From Leucaena leucocephala (taxonomy: Eukaryota; Streptophyta; Magnoliopsida; Fabales; Fabaceae): a stretch of 64,000 nt of DNA. The notes under the pieces were generated by a model. That model did not search any database and was not told the origin of the DNA. It worked only from the letters and a program-made list of their open reading frames with translations. The stretch lies in NCBI GenBank assembly GCA_037074615.1, contig CM073532.1, forward strand, positions 10,175,501 through 10,239,500, given 5' to 3'. This document shows positions 22,436 to 34,495 of the stretch, piece after piece (the stretch's first letter is position 1; every line of letters begins with the position of its first letter). Position numbers and translations under genes: made by a program.

Positions 22436-25400
22436 TGGACGGTTCAGGTTTAACAGGTTCAGGTTCTAGTCAATTTGAGAAGAAAAGAGGAAGAGGCCCC
22501 ACCTATATGAAACGGGTCTCTAGGACAGATGAGGGGTCAAATCCCACGAGATTGCCGGTTGAGTTTGATGCTGACATGAAGCAATTGGTCAAAATGAGTC
22601 AGCGTTGAACATCTATGTCAGCCACATAGTACGTGCTAAGATTAGCATTACGTACCCCAATTGGAAGTCGGTCGACCAGAAAGACAAGTATATGATTTGG
22701 GAGGATATTTTGGTACATTTCTAATTCTATATTCCACCTAACTACTTTGGTTATTCATAATTTTTGTCCCTTATTATAGCTTCATCTTATATGTTTTTTA
22801 TACTTCTACGCAATAAAATTTTGACATTCATGCTACTGCAAGCATAAAGCATATCGCATCTTAAAACAATGCGATTAATAGTGGAGGAACTTTAAGTCAA
22901 ACCTTGCAAATGACTACCTCTGAGGCAGTAAGATGGGGGAGCATCTGAAGGACACAAGCCCCCAATATTAGTGATGAAGCTTAGACATTGTTTCGTTAAT
23001 GGCGAGAAGAGATTACTTATAAGGTTTTAATTAACTTACATTTTAATTAACTTAGTTAGTAATGAATGTAGATTTTAATCAACTAATCTAACTTTGTTTC
23101 ATTTTCATAGGCTATTTGTAAGATAAATCAAGAAATAGCCAAGAAGAATGTGTACCAGCACTATATGTCTGGAGGGGGGTATAATGTCTGAGAGGAAAAT
23201 GATGCAAGAGCAGTTGGAGGCTGCAAAAATAGTAACTGCATCAGACGCTACTGCTTCAAACCCTTCTTTATCTATCAGCATCTAGCGTCCACCTCGCTAA
23301 CAAAAATAGAAGGTTGCGATGGTGAAGAAGGGACAATATATTACTCTAGATGTTGCTACAGTTGTTGAGAGGATTGTAAGTAACTAATTTAAAAACTAAG
23401 AATTTATATTTTATTACTTGCTACTCAATTTATTTAACTTAGTAACTTGTATATGTTATAGGATGCACTGGAGCAACAAGCATCCCAAAGGTGTTTCGTT
23501 CCTAAAAAATGAATAGACATCCTAGAGATAGCTATTGGGACTCCTGACCACCCCAAGTCTAGTGAGAAGGTCCCCGAAGGAGTCATACGCAAAGACTTTT
23601 TTGGCTCCGCCTCTCAAAGAAAAAGCGCCCCCTCCGTAAACATGCTTCGAGATGAGTTACAAAATGTTTGATATAAACTTAAAGCAGAGCATCAACGGAG
23701 TTGGCCAAAATAGGCCACGAGATAGATGCCAGAGTCCAAGAGCTTATGGATGCTAAGCTCCACAGGTGATGATAATGATGGGCTTCCCCACACTGGGCCA
23801 AAGTTCATAGATAAAAAACATATTCAATTACTTCTTTTCAAGGGATGTTTAACATGTATTTTGTCTTGACTAATTGTGTTCTCATGTAGTCACTAGTGGG
23901 AAGGACAGCACCAATAAGGAGAAGTTTATTTTCCAACTATCTGATCCTGACCCTACCCCTGAGCACACTGAGGATGATGGAAAAAAGTATGATCTCTCCA
24001 TTGTGACAGACCAAGGTACTACATCTTTTGTCGCTCATGGTACTGTGTACCGGGACGCCACAACACTTCACTAGAAACTAATTCTTGATGGCAATGTCAA
24101 GGTCACGGTAGAGCTCATAAAGAAGCATACAAGCACTACACCGGTTCCTTGCCCCACTGACGAGGTCAAAATATTGGAGCAAGCTCCATGGCAGTATATT
24201 ATGTGGCTAACACGTATGATCAAATTGAGAAAACAGGTCATACCGGACCCAATGCTAGAAAAGGTGCCTCAGAAGCAAACCGCAAAGAGTCTAGAACCAG
24301 AATAGGCACCACAGAAACCTAAGGTTCAGAGAGTGAAAGTAGACAAGTTTAGACCTCTTCCTAAGAACATATCCTCGATATATTTTGCTATATCAATGCT
24401 CCACTCTATGACAGCAGGATTGGAGGAAGCACTTAGTTTCATAATTCCATTCGGGGTTTTGACCACACAGGAGATTTACAAATTCACCCTGGACAAGAAT
24501 GACATAGTACAATTTCTCAACTTTTAGGAGCTAGATTCAACTGTCATCCAGTGTGTCATATAGTAAGTTACAGATTTATTTTAATACTTTATGTTTAAGT
24601 TCCAATACTGACTCTTTTCTCTATTAACAATAGCCAGTTCTATCGAAGATGCTTAGAAGAAGCAAAAGGAGACACATATGGCTTCATGTGTCCTCAACGT
24701 GTCCAAAAGATAGGCACCGATAGGAGCTCGAGAATTATGTACATGGTTGATGTTATGACCCGTATCAGGAAAAAGATATATTTTGCACCTTATATTAAAG
24801 GGTAAGTATACTTTTATACTTGGCATACTCATACATATTACTTTACATTCATATATAACATTGTTCATATTTTGTAGTACGCATTGGACTCTACTTGTCA
24901 TAACCTCTGAAGCTAATGTGATGTACTGGTTCGATTCGTTGTTTGGACAACTAGATACTGAGATTTCATCCATCGTCAACACATGAGTTTTTCTTCATAG
25001 ATTTATTAACATGCTGATATCTTTATTTTTTAATTGGAGATAGGGCTGTGCAAGGCTTCAACTTGGTCAGATGTCATCCCGGTAGTTTTAATCCTTCATA
25101 GATTTATCCTCGAGTAAGTACTTTTCAAATAATTAAGTTTCAATTTTCAAAAATTTAGTAGGGTGAAAGTTAGTCACTAATGTGCTCTTTGTTTTTCCAT
25201 TTTGTTAATACCACCGTCAACCTGACAGTGTTAAGTGTGGATATTATATAATCCTATATATGCATGAGATCATTGAGATAGGGATCATGGATAGCTTACA
25301 TGAGGTATGATATGATCAATATTTAGACTTTTTCAATTTATAATAGATGGTATGTATTTACCTATTACTTCTAACTTGCAGTTGTTCGAGCAGAACAAAA

Positions 25401-25474
25401 AGAGCTTTGAAGATAATCAAATCCACTCAATGATGAAAGCTTTAGCAAAAACCATGCTGGAGAACTTACCTTAA
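22436..25474 (+). pseudogene. CACTA A second gene: TNPA-like (Ptta/En/Spm) region plus Ulp1-like protease
   Basis: The ATG near 22436 opens MDGSGLTGSGSS, then KRGRGPTYMKRVSR and RLPVEFD, typical of the Ptta/En/Spm plant transposase family. A frameshift follows, then ISITYPNWKSVDQKDKYMIW. Further exons read QYITLDVATVVERI, DALEQQASQ and KDFFGSASQRK. The C-terminus is a C48 (Ulp1/SENP) cysteine-protease fold: THWTLLVI supplies the His, YWFDSL the Asp, and QPDSVKCGYYIILYMHEII the Gln and Cys. The final exon ends KTMLENLP at 25474. Stops at several exon sites show the gene is dead, though the protease triad residues are all present. GT...AG introns separate the exons. Confidence 0.75.
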
Positions 25475-26380
25475 TCAATCATCAATTTCTTGCGTATATA
25501 TGATTGTACAATATCTATTTATATATGATTGTATTATATTTTGGTTCATTGCATGCAATAATAAGAATTAGAATTATTTTATTACTATATATTAACATTT
25601 AATTTGGGTTTATCTATTGCTTACTTACTTTGCTGCCTATAATCTATTTTCATTATGGCAAATACAGGGTAGTATAAATAGGAAAATGAAAAGAAAATGT
25701 AAAAAAAAAATTAAACCTTTAACTGTGATTTTTCTTAAAATCACTATTACAAGTATAGATGTAACGGTGGTTAACATAAAAATCTCTTTTATATGATTAA
25801 ACTGTAACGACAGATTTACTGAAATCTGTCATAAAATTCTAAATATTTAACGGACATTTTATAAAAATTGCCATTAAAGTATTACATGTAACGATATTTT
25901 TCAACTATCGTTAAAAACTAGATTTATAACGGCCGTGGAATTCACTCCGATTAAAAAATTATTGTAAAATGTCACTTTTAACTGCCTTTGTGCGACTTTT
26001 TTCTAGTAGTGTGACCTAAAATTTAATGTCTCCTTACGAGAGATTTAATTTCTGTTAATTGATACCTGAATTTGTGGTCGAGAGATTTTGAAATCTTAAT
26101 TACATTACTAAATAATCTTATCAAATATCTAAGAGATTTAAAAAAAAAATTGTTCGCTTAATTGAATTTAATTTGAATAATTTATATTTTGATTTTTTTA
26201 ATTTCTTGTTATTAAAATAACTAAAAAATATTTTATTCTTCTTTAAATTAATTCACAATTCATTTTCATAATAGATGTACATATGCTATAACCCGTACTA
26301 ACCATTTTCAATGCATTTGATTTGAATTTAAGTATAAACAAGGGGATGATAAATTTATAGAAATTGTAGTATGATAAGAA

Positions 26381-26528
26381 ATTTTGTTTTATTGTAAAAA
26401 AAATTTATGATATACCAATTGAAGAAGGTAACGATGAAAATTCTTGTCTTTCCAATTTTGTTTTATTGTAAAAAAAATTTATGATATACCAATTGAAGAA
26501 GGTAATGATGAAAATTCTTGTCTTTCCC
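26381..26528 (+). repeat. 74 bp tandem duplication specific to the left arm
   Basis: Two copies in direct tandem begin ATTTTGTTTTATTG at 26381 and 26455 and differ at a single visible position (AACGATG versus AATGATG). The right arm (59565-59635) has one copy only. Confidence 0.92.
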
Positions 26529-27579
26529 TAGAAAAACAAATTTTGGATTTGGTAAATATCAGTTACAGAGAAAAAGACAGTTAAATGCCTATGAATTATT
26601 CAAAGTCTAAATCAGTCTCTCAATTATAAAATGATAGACAAGTCTTAAGGAACTAAAATGGGATGTCAGAATTTGGTGACTTGACTCTAGTGCCCTTTAC
26701 TTGGAAAGAAAAAGCTCCAATGTCCACCTAGAGAATTTTTGGCAAAGGATAGTACTATGGTATTTAATATAAAATTTAAATAAAAAATTAATCTTATTTT
26801 TAAATATAAGACTAATTTTATATTTTTATCAATATTTTTTTTAAACTACCGCTATTGATACTCCTTCAACAATAATCAAATAAAAGAAAGAATAGAGGAA
26901 TTAAAAAAGATGATTATAGTATTTTAGAAAAAATATTATACTAACTAACTTAACTAATTTTTTTAATATAATTAAATTAGTTAAATAGATCTTATAATTA
27001 AAGACTGGAGAATAATATATAAGATAACTATAAAGTTTTAATATATTTGAAATGACAAATAACAACAATTGACTAACGAATGATCATATCATTTAAGCAA
27101 GAGACAACTATTTTCATAAGCACTCATCGGTTCAATTACATGTTTATTCATGACTGACTATAACGACATAGCGAATAACAATTTACTAGCAAATGACTAT
27201 ATTATCTAAACAATTATCATTATTTTTACAAAAGTTCGTTGGTTCAATCACAAATTAATTTAGAATACTAAATATTATAAAAAAATATTTTAAAATATTA
27301 AATATACTTAAAAATCGTATGCCAAGTATTATCAAAGTTAATTCAATAATTTTAGCTACAATCTTATCAGATAAAATATGACAATTTCAGTTATTGTACA
27401 ATTTTGGCTGTAGAACTTAAATGTACTGTAGATATTGTTTACTACAAATTATTCTTTTGCACATTGTTTTGAAACATGTCCTTGGTTAGTGACACTTCTT
27501 TAAATATTTTAGTTAATTGGCTCTTTCATTAGTTTTGTAAATGGCAGGAATGCTTACTACTAGATTTTTCTCTTACCTG

Positions 27580-28890
27580 CTGCCGATTTTATTTTGGTGA
27601 GGTGAGTTTCATTCTTATAATGTAATCTTTCTCATTTGAACTAGAATTTACTATGTTTAGTATCTTCTAATATTTTTATGTTATATCTTCTTTATTAGGT
27701 TATGAAAGATGGGGAAATTACTCAATGTGGAAAGTATAATGATTCGCTCAACCTAGGGACTGACTTTATGGAGCTTGTTGGGGCATATAAAAAAACATTA
27801 TCTGCACTTTGGGGAGGCATCTTTAGAGTCAAGGTCTGCCATCATAAATCAGTTGGCCAGGAATGCTACGAGGCTGGTGGTGGAGGTTAAGGGTTAATAG
27901 GGCTACCCTCTGTTTGTAGGTAAGTCAAACCTCTCTCCTAAAATTTAGTTACAAAAAATAAAAAAAGAAAGGTAAAGTTGGGCTTTCTGTCTGTTGGAAA
28001 TATATTACAGCCGCGTATGGAGGAGCTCTTGTACCGATTATATTGTTGGCTCAAATTGTGTCTCGACTTCTTCAAATCGGAAGCAACTATTGGATGGACT
28101 GGGCAACTAACATCTCTTCCGATATGAAACCGCTGGTCGGAAACTTAGTGTGTGTTTGGATTGATGGTTTGAGAATTGATTTTCAATGCAAACTATAGTT
28201 TCCCCTTGTTTTAGTCAAACACTCCTTTTTCTTCTAAAATTAATTTTGGAAGAAAACTATAGTTTTGTTTAACAAAACTATGGTTTTAAAATCTGCTCCT
28301 CGCTCCAGTTTTTCATTTTTTTATTTTGCATTTTTTCTTAAACAGTGGGGAATTTTTTTTTATTATTATAGATTTTTATTATATATAAAATTTTAAATTA
28401 TCTATAAAAATTTTAAATTAAAAATATTATTTAAGTGAAAAAAATTAAAATTAAAGTAAATATTATAAATTTTTATCCTCCTCAGACATATATATATGTG
28501 TATTTTTTTTCTTTTCTCTCCTCTCTCCTCTTTCTTCTCTATCATATTTTTTTTTTTTATTTTTATCAATATAAAAAGTGATTCTGCTACTAATCATCCA
28601 AATATCTATATTATCAAAATCTATTCTTCCTAAAATTTATTCTCTAAAATATATTCTTCTCAAAATCTATTCTAAAAAAATTAATCTAAACACACCCTTA
28701 ATGCTCATAATTGTCTTTGTTGCTATGGCCATAGGAAGTGCTTTCTGTATCCTTACCAAAGTGGTTTTTCTATCCACAGCTGGTTTACAAGACTGCAACT
28801 CTACTCTTCAATAAAATGCACTTGTGCATCTTCCGTGCACCTATGACATTTTTTTTATGACACTCCAAGTGGAAGGATTATTAACAGACT
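27580..28890 (+). pseudogene. ABCC (MRP-type) transporter pseudogene, part 1: end of NBD1, linker, start of TMD2
   Basis: Exon pieces in order: FLLPAADFILV (27580-27601); an intron with GT...AG; MKDGEITQCGKYNDSLNLG, then DFMELVGAYKKTLSAL (27700-27830); VYWKYITAAYGGALVPIILL, then QIGSNYWMDWATNIS (27990-28147). After a MITE come MLIIVFVAMAIGSAFCIL, TAGLQD, KMHLCIFRAPMTFF and SGRIINR in shifting frames (28701-28890). This is the order NBD1 end, linker, TMD2 start of plant ABCC full transporters, vacuolar pumps for glutathione and other conjugates. TMD1 and most of NBD1 are absent upstream. Part 2 lies at 39195-41896. Frameshifts and a stop make it non-functional. Confidence 0.9.
28148..28697. 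mobile_element. Tourist-like MITE, 550 bp, in an ABCC exon
   Basis: The ends are GTGTGTGTTTGGATT and the inverted AATCTAAACACACCC. The target duplication TTA is at 28145-28147 and 28698-28700, the PIF/Harbinger hallmark. The ABCC reading (KPLVGN before, LMLIIVFVAM after) is contiguous once the element is removed. Confidence 0.88.
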
Positions 28891-28914
28891 AAGAAGTTGA
28901 AATATTCTTATAAG

Positions 28915-29527
28915 GTAAAAATATATTTAGTATTTCAAATTAATTTTATAGGAATAATTAGTATTCTAAAATATTTAATGGTACAATTAATATATTGAAC
29001 TAATTTTAGAGGTGCGACTAGCACCCTTATACTTTAAAATAATTTTAAAGATGCGACAAGTATCCTAAATTATTTAAATTTGTACAATTTTTCCATTTCA
29101 TTAACAGAAGTATAAATTTTTGTCAGATCTATGTCACGTGAGTTTTTTATTTCGACACATTATTATTTAAAATATAATATGTGTTATATTATTTAAACAA
29201 GAGTACTGAATAAACCCTAAAATTGATATTATATAAAATTTATATGTGAAGATTAAAAAATTTTATAATTTATTTAGTATAATTTATTGAAATAATATTA
29301 CACATATGATATTTTAAACAATAATATATTAAAATAAAAAAATTATGTGACATGTATTAAACTAATGTTAGTGTTTTGTTAACGAAAGGGCAAAATTATA
29401 CTAATTTAAATATTTTAGATGTTAATTGTTCTTCTAAAATTAATTAAAATGATAATTTTACTTTTAAATATTATAAAATACTAATTACTTCTTTAAAATT
29501 AGTTTAAAATACTAAATAAACTCTTAC
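28915..29527. mobile_element. Long-TIR MITE, about 610 bp
   Basis: The first about 70 bases (TTTAGTATTTCAAATTAATT...TAATTAGTATTCTAAAATAT) are matched in reverse complement by the last about 65 bases (TTTAGTATTTTAAACTAATT...). The inner parts show weaker inverted similarity. The whole unit is extremely AT-rich. It sits immediately after the SGRIINR block of the ABCC pseudogene. No certain target duplication. Confidence 0.65.
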
Positions 29528-30513
29528 TTTTATTTTTATCATTTTCCTTATCTAATCTAATGAGGAATAACATATTTTAGTTTATAGATTTTAAACGTCA
29601 TTATCTTCTAAATTTATAGCCCCTTTCACATTGTTAGTTTACTTTGATAACTATCATTCTTATTTTATTATAAATTTATTTAAAAAAAATTTGCTCCTAA
29701 AGTTTAGTTAAAGATTATTTTTTAATTTTATTTTTATTTAATTTTCGTTAAAAAAATAATGAGAAAAGAGGGAGGAGAGAATGATTTGAAATATTATAGA
29801 AATAATAAGGCAATGTTTTCAGAGCCAAGCTGGACCGATCCGGCCGGCGACCGGAGAGAAGAGTTGTCCGTGTTCTTGTTTTAGACCGTTTCAGTGATTG
29901 AGCCGCGTTGGGCCGGTGCGAACCGGATTTTAAGACGGAAACCGAGGCGAGTGAAGGAAACCGGACGGGTCTGGGCTTGAAGGAAAACGAAGATGATGCA
30001 ATGGAAAAAAAACTTCAAGCCAGAACAAAATGGAGGAGGAAACCTAATAGTATTCAGATCTATGTTGGGACCAAAGAAAACCAAAAAAGAAGAAGGGAAA
30101 TCGGATGAGAAGATGGTAGAAACTAACATTAGCGAAAAAAACAGAACCACTTCAGACAACCAAATCCACCGATGCAAGCCGCGATATGAACGATCAAAAT
30201 GAAGAGTTGCTTCTGGACGGAGGTTGGAGCCTTTAGATATGAAAAAGGAAGATGAAGGGACGAACTGTTGAAAGAGAAAAGTTTCCTTGAGTCCCGTGAT
30301 AGACTGATAGTAATGACGTTTACTCGTCTCCTGTCACCACCACACACATTCACCCAGGGGTAATTTTTCAAATCCTAGTTCTCTATCTATCACTAACTAT
30401 TTACAGGTTATAAATTAATTTATTAAAAAATTATACTTTTTAAAAATAAAGATAGAGGTTATCATTATAACAAAAGGGAAAAAAAACCTGTCAAAAGTTT
30501 ATAATATTATTAG
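29528..30513. other. Unassigned spacer with a GC-richer patch
   Basis: From 29820 to 30340 the base composition rises well above the surroundings (repeated CCGG, GGACCGATCCGGCCGGCGACC). Short open frames exist on both strands but none resembles a known protein. It may be a piece of a captured gene or promoter. The remainder is AT-rich. Confidence 0.4.
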
Positions 30514-30820
30514 TATTATAATTATTAAAGAAAATAGATGTCAATAACTATCGATATAGGATTTATTTTCTCTTAATATTCTTAACTTCATAACCTCCTC
30601 AATAAATTGTTTGGAGGAGTTTCTTGTTGTAAAATATTATTATGTTACCATTTATTCCTTTATAACTTTTGTATTATCTTTAAGGGTTTGAGGTCTATAA
30701 ATAGAGGCAACGTATAAGAGAAAAAGATACCCATGTGAATGAGAAATACTCCATTTGCTCTCCTCTAAATTATTGTCTTGTTGTCCTCTTCTCATCTCTA
30801 ATTTTCTTATTTTTATAACA
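30514..30820 (+). repeat. Copia 5' LTR
   Basis: It begins TATTATAATTATTAAAG and ends TTTTTATAACA. A TATA motif (CTATAAATAGAGGC, about 30697) marks the likely transcription start region. It pairs with 38714-39022. Confidence 0.93.
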
Positions 30821-30835
30821 CGTTATCAGCACAAC
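30821..30835 (+). other. Probable copia primer-binding site
   Basis: CGTTATCAGCACAAC directly follows the 5' LTR. TTATCAGCA resembles the tRNA-complementary PBS of many plant copia elements (TATCAGAGC-type). The tRNA was not matched base by base. Confidence 0.5.
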
Positions 30836-31817
30836 TTTGCTCTGAAAAATTTAAGGTATAAACTTCTTGTCAATTCATATATTATTATGTTCAATTATAT
30901 ACAAATATTATCAGTTTTCTCTTTATTTAATTATCATATATATATATTTTTTCTTTATCATATGCTATATTAATATATTTTAGTATATAATATTTTCACG
31001 ATTTTTCTCTTACCTAATTATTATGGGTAATTTTTTTTATACATTTGTTATATATTCTACTATCATTTATTATGTTATTATTTTATATTCATTCTAATTT
31101 TTGTTGTTAGATTATATATATGTGTGTGGATTATCTTTCTTATATTTTATTCTTATGTAAAATATTATGTTTTTTCTTCTTCTTTTGATATATTATTATG
31201 ACTTATTTTTTATTTATATGGGTGTGAGTTGTTATTTACATTTTCAATTCCCCTTTCCTATATGTTGTTTACATTTTTAATTCTCCTCCCCATATATTCA
31301 TTAATTTATATTTTAATTGATTTATTTATTTTATTTATTTATTTTGTGGATTTATTTATGCCGTATGATAGAAATTATATATTCATTTTATATTATTAGC
31401 ATTATTATATATTTATTATATTTTGTATTATTAGCATTATTATATATTTATTACAATTATGTAATATTTATTTATTTATATTACGAACTACTTATACTAT
31501 GTTACTATTTATATATTAGATTTATGTTATTTCTAATTCTATGTATTGTAACATATTATTTATATTATTTATATTTATGCATGTTTCTTTATGTTATTTA
31601 ATTTATTTTTTTACATTTATTTATGTTTATTTAATTTATATTACTTATTTTATTTATGTTGTTTCTATTGTAGCATTATTTATGTTGTTTCTTTATTTAT
31701 GGCATTTATATTTATTTTGAATATATAATGTTTATTTGATTTATGTTTTTATTATCATTATTTTTTTCAATTAATTTTATCATAATTCTAATTGTTATTA
31801 TTATTTTAGTTTGATCC
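30836..31817 (+). other. Long T/A-rich copia leader
   Basis: About 980 bases of low-complexity TTTAT/TATTAT repeats between the PBS and the gag start. It has short chance open frames rich in Tyr/Ile/Leu but no domain. Confidence 0.6.
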
Positions 31818-32471
31818 ATGACTAATCTTATCAAACTCGAGTTTATTGCTCTTGATATCTCGGGAAAAAATTATCTATCTTGGGTTTTAGATGCTAAAAT
31901 CCACCTAGATGCCAAAGGTCTAGGGAATGCTATTTTACCTAGAAATGAAGCAAGCAGTCAAGACAAGGCTAAGGCCATAATTTTTCTTCGTCACCATTTA
32001 CATGAGGCGCTAAAAGCTGAATGCCTAACGGTGAAAGATCCGTTAGAGTTGTGGAATAATTTAAAAGAACGATATGATCACCAAAAGACGGTAATTTTGC
32101 CCAAAGCTCGTTATGAATGGTTGCATTTGAGGCTACAAGATTTTAAATCTGTATCTGAATATAATTCAGCTATTTTAAAAATAAGTTCTCAATTGAAATT
32201 GTGTGGTGAGAAAATAACAGATGAGGACTTATTAGAAAAAACTTTTTCAACCTTTCATGCTTCAAATGTGCTCCTGCAGCAGCAATACCGTAAGAAAGGT
32301 TTTAAAAAGTATTATGAACTAATCTCATGTCTTCTTGTGGCTGAACAAAATAATGAACTGTTGATGAAAAATCATGAGATCCGTCCCACTGGATCAGCTC
32401 CATTCCCTGAAGCGAATGTGACTGAACGTACTAATTTTCATGCCTATGGTCGTGGTCGTGGTCGCGGTCAT
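31818..32471 (+). pseudogene. Copia gag, N-terminal part
   Basis: The ATG at 31818 opens MTNLIKLEFIALDISGKNYL, then SWVLDAKIHLDAKGLG, FLRHHLHEALKAE, DPLELWNNLKERYDHQKTVI, LPKARYEWLHLRLQDFKSVS and STFHASNVLLQQQYR. This is the UBN2/retrotransposon gag fold that forms virus-like particles. The frame enters a Gly-Arg repeat (GRGRGRG) and is cut by the solo LTR at 32472. It resumes at 34496 with GSGRGRGNYRH. No stop is seen in this part. Confidence 0.92.
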
Positions 32472-34495
32472 TGTAACATCTCAATTTTTGGGTCTAGTTG
32501 AACTGGGAGGTAGTCTGATATGGGCAGGCTGCTAAACCTGTAGTCCCAGGGTAATAATCTGATATGGGCGGATTATTTACCTATATTTTGTAGGATCCGA
32601 GGGATGAGCTAAGTCCTTCAGGATGTAAAGATGAGTTAAATCTTTAACCTACAGAATTGGGACAGTTCACCTAGGTTCAAAATGAGGAATATGAGGAATG
32701 TCCTAAGTCTTAAGCCTAGGAATTCTGCAGGTAGCTTGATATGGGCTGGCTCCTGTGTAAGATAACCTAATATGGAGGGTTGTCGAGCCTTTCAATTAAC
32801 AATGACTCCCGAAGAGGGGATGAGTTATTGAAAGAGAATCTCTAGAACTTAAGATGAAGGATAAGAAGAAAGTGAGATAAGATAGACCCCAGAATTATGC
32901 TAAGATTCTGTGGGGTGAGATATGAAAGGAATGGACACTGAGAGCAGTAGAGTTGTTCATAAGAAGGAAAGCAGACAGTATGAGAAAGATGTATTGGTGA
33001 CTTTTGGTCGCGACGGGGAAGCAAATTGGTAGCGACTAATATTGGCAGAGAGGATTGGTCGTGACGGATATGTATGTGGTGTCGCGACTAATGAGTAGAA
33101 TGAGCCTGGTCGCGACTAGAATATGTTGTGGTCGCGACGAAAGACTATTATGGTTGCGACTAAAGAATGCTGTGGTCGCGACTAATGAGCACAGAAGGTG
33201 TTGTGTCGCGATGAGATGATGGCTAGGTCGCGACTAGTGACTATAAGTGGTGTTAGCCGTATGAGATCTAGTGGGCCATGAGTTGTGAATGTCCAAATGA
33301 GATAGTTACCCAGTTAGAGATAGAACTGGGGATGAGGGCCAGATACAGGAAAGGTTATCTGGAGACCATGAGATGGACTGATAAGTTGTACTCATGGGAC
33401 CCACAAGATGCCACATGGCATTAGAGTGGTGATTCGGTGACCTTTCAGTAGAGTAGAGTTACTCGGTTGGCACGATAACCGAGGAGGTGATCAGATAAGT
33501 TTGGGACTTATCCGGATAGCATTGGAAGGCGTGAAAGGTTTCTTCTAGGCGCCACATGGCTCTGGTCTGGGAGAAAGCAGATAAAGCTGAGGACACGCAT
33601 TACGAGGCAGGACTCTGGACCGTGAGTCAGCCTGCTGAGGAGTCCAGGAATTGTGACATGTGAAAAATATGCTGCTGAGGTATCCCGGTGAGGTGGCTTG
33701 GTGATGTAGTAAAGGAGGAATTAAGGAAAATAGGAAATTCCAGGAAAAACCAGGACCGTAGGATCAGATGGCATAGAAATTACGATTATGCCATTGGAAA
33801 AATCTATATAAACCCCCTTCTCATTCTTGCTTCACTCATGGGTAAGGAAGTGAGAGAGAAAGATTAGAGAGAAGGAGGAGGAAAGGAAGAGAGAAAGGAA
33901 GTAAGGAAGTTCTGGCGGAGCTGGAAGCAGAATAGAGATAGTAGAGTTCGGCTGAGCTAGCCAGGTAGTAACTAATCCTAGCTTTTATGTAATGGCTTTG
34001 TGATTTGAGGTGCTATTGTTTGGTTGCATTGTTGTCTTATATGTTATGTCTGAAGCTCTACTGCAATGCTATGATCATATGTTATTGAGTATGGAAGCAC
34101 GCGGCATACTTATCTGTACACAATCACAAGCAAGCACTGTCACACTGCATTACATATACTGTTATGATTATTACTACTGAGATTCCCCCGAATCTCATCC
34201 CCCTTGTATACCCATTTCAGGGAGGTTATGTCGAGGTAGATTTTAAGAATCTTGAGAGACGCCGTTATGCTGCTGAAATTTCGGCGGAGATAGCAGTAGT
34301 GGAGGAAGAATATGATGCGTACTATGTACGTAGGTACTGTCTAAGGAGGCTGGTAGTGAGTGGACCTAGCCGGTTCATCCAGTCTTTCCTGGGTACTTAC
34401 GTAGAATGGTAGTTCTAATGAGAGAATTACCGAATCAGTACAGCTAGTATAGCTTCCGCAAGTGTACTCTGAGGAGTCTAAGGCAGGATATTTCA
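32472..34495 (+). mobile_element. Solo LTR nested in copia gag
   Basis: It begins TGTAACATCTC and ends GATATTTCA. The flanking 5-mers are GTCAT (32467-32471) and GTCGT (34496-34500), one transition apart. Removing it joins the Gly-Arg repeat of gag in frame. A TATA motif (TCTATATAAAC, about 33804) precedes a purine-rich leader. A palindrome array is at 33003-33233. Like the LTR at 3723, it starts TGTAACAT and has a CATTTTCAGG-type segment near its 3' third (CCCATTTCAGGG here), suggesting the same broad gypsy-like class. No coding capacity. Confidence 0.88.
33003..33233 (+). repeat. Array of about ten GTCGCGACTA motifs in the nested LTR
   Basis: GGTCGCGACTA and variants (GGTAGCGACTA, GGTCGTGACGG, GGTTGCGACTA, GTCGCGATGA) recur about every 20-30 bases. 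The core TCGCGA is palindromic. The intervening sequences are not alike, so this is not an ordinary tandem repeat. It lies upstream of the LTR TATA box by about 570 bases. Confidence 0.85.

Larger units (their letters stand above)
20174..26011 (+). mobile_element. CACTA transposon A, 5.8 kb, without TNP2
   Basis: The left end is TACTACTAGAAAAAA (first base changed from the family CACTA) and the right end is TTTTTTCTAGTAGTG. The TGA target duplication is at 20171-20173 and 26012-26014. The right arm of the inverted duplication shows the matching unoccupied site (TTTGACCTAAA). Inside, in order, are subterminal AACGGCGATTTT-type repeats, a broken small coiled-coil ORF, a second repeat cluster (21420-21640), and a TNPA/Ulp1-like gene. 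Repeats with AACGG and their complements follow to the end. No TNP2 transposase homology was found, so it is non-autonomous. Confidence 0.9.
16265..27400 (-). repeat. Left arm of a large inverted duplication
   Basis: The reverse complement of 16265-19530 matches about 60040-63560. The reverse complement of 26020-27400 matches about 58680-60030. The match is continuous apart from insertions in this arm between 19530 and 26012 (a Tourist-like MITE and a CACTA element) and small indels. It includes introns and upstream DNA as well as exons, so it is a segmental duplication rather than a retrocopy. The two pectinesterase copies stand head to head. Confidence 0.92.

Noticed and set aside
31317..31601. 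Open frame rich in Tyr, Ile and Leu, resembling a membrane protein
   Set aside because: It is low-complexity TTTAT/TATTAT leader of the copia element; the hydrophobicity follows from base composition.
33003..33233. Regularly recurring GTCGCGACTA motifs considered as a CRISPR-like array
   Set aside because: Repeats are only about 11 bases and degenerate, spacing is uneven, and the setting is an LTR in a plant genome.
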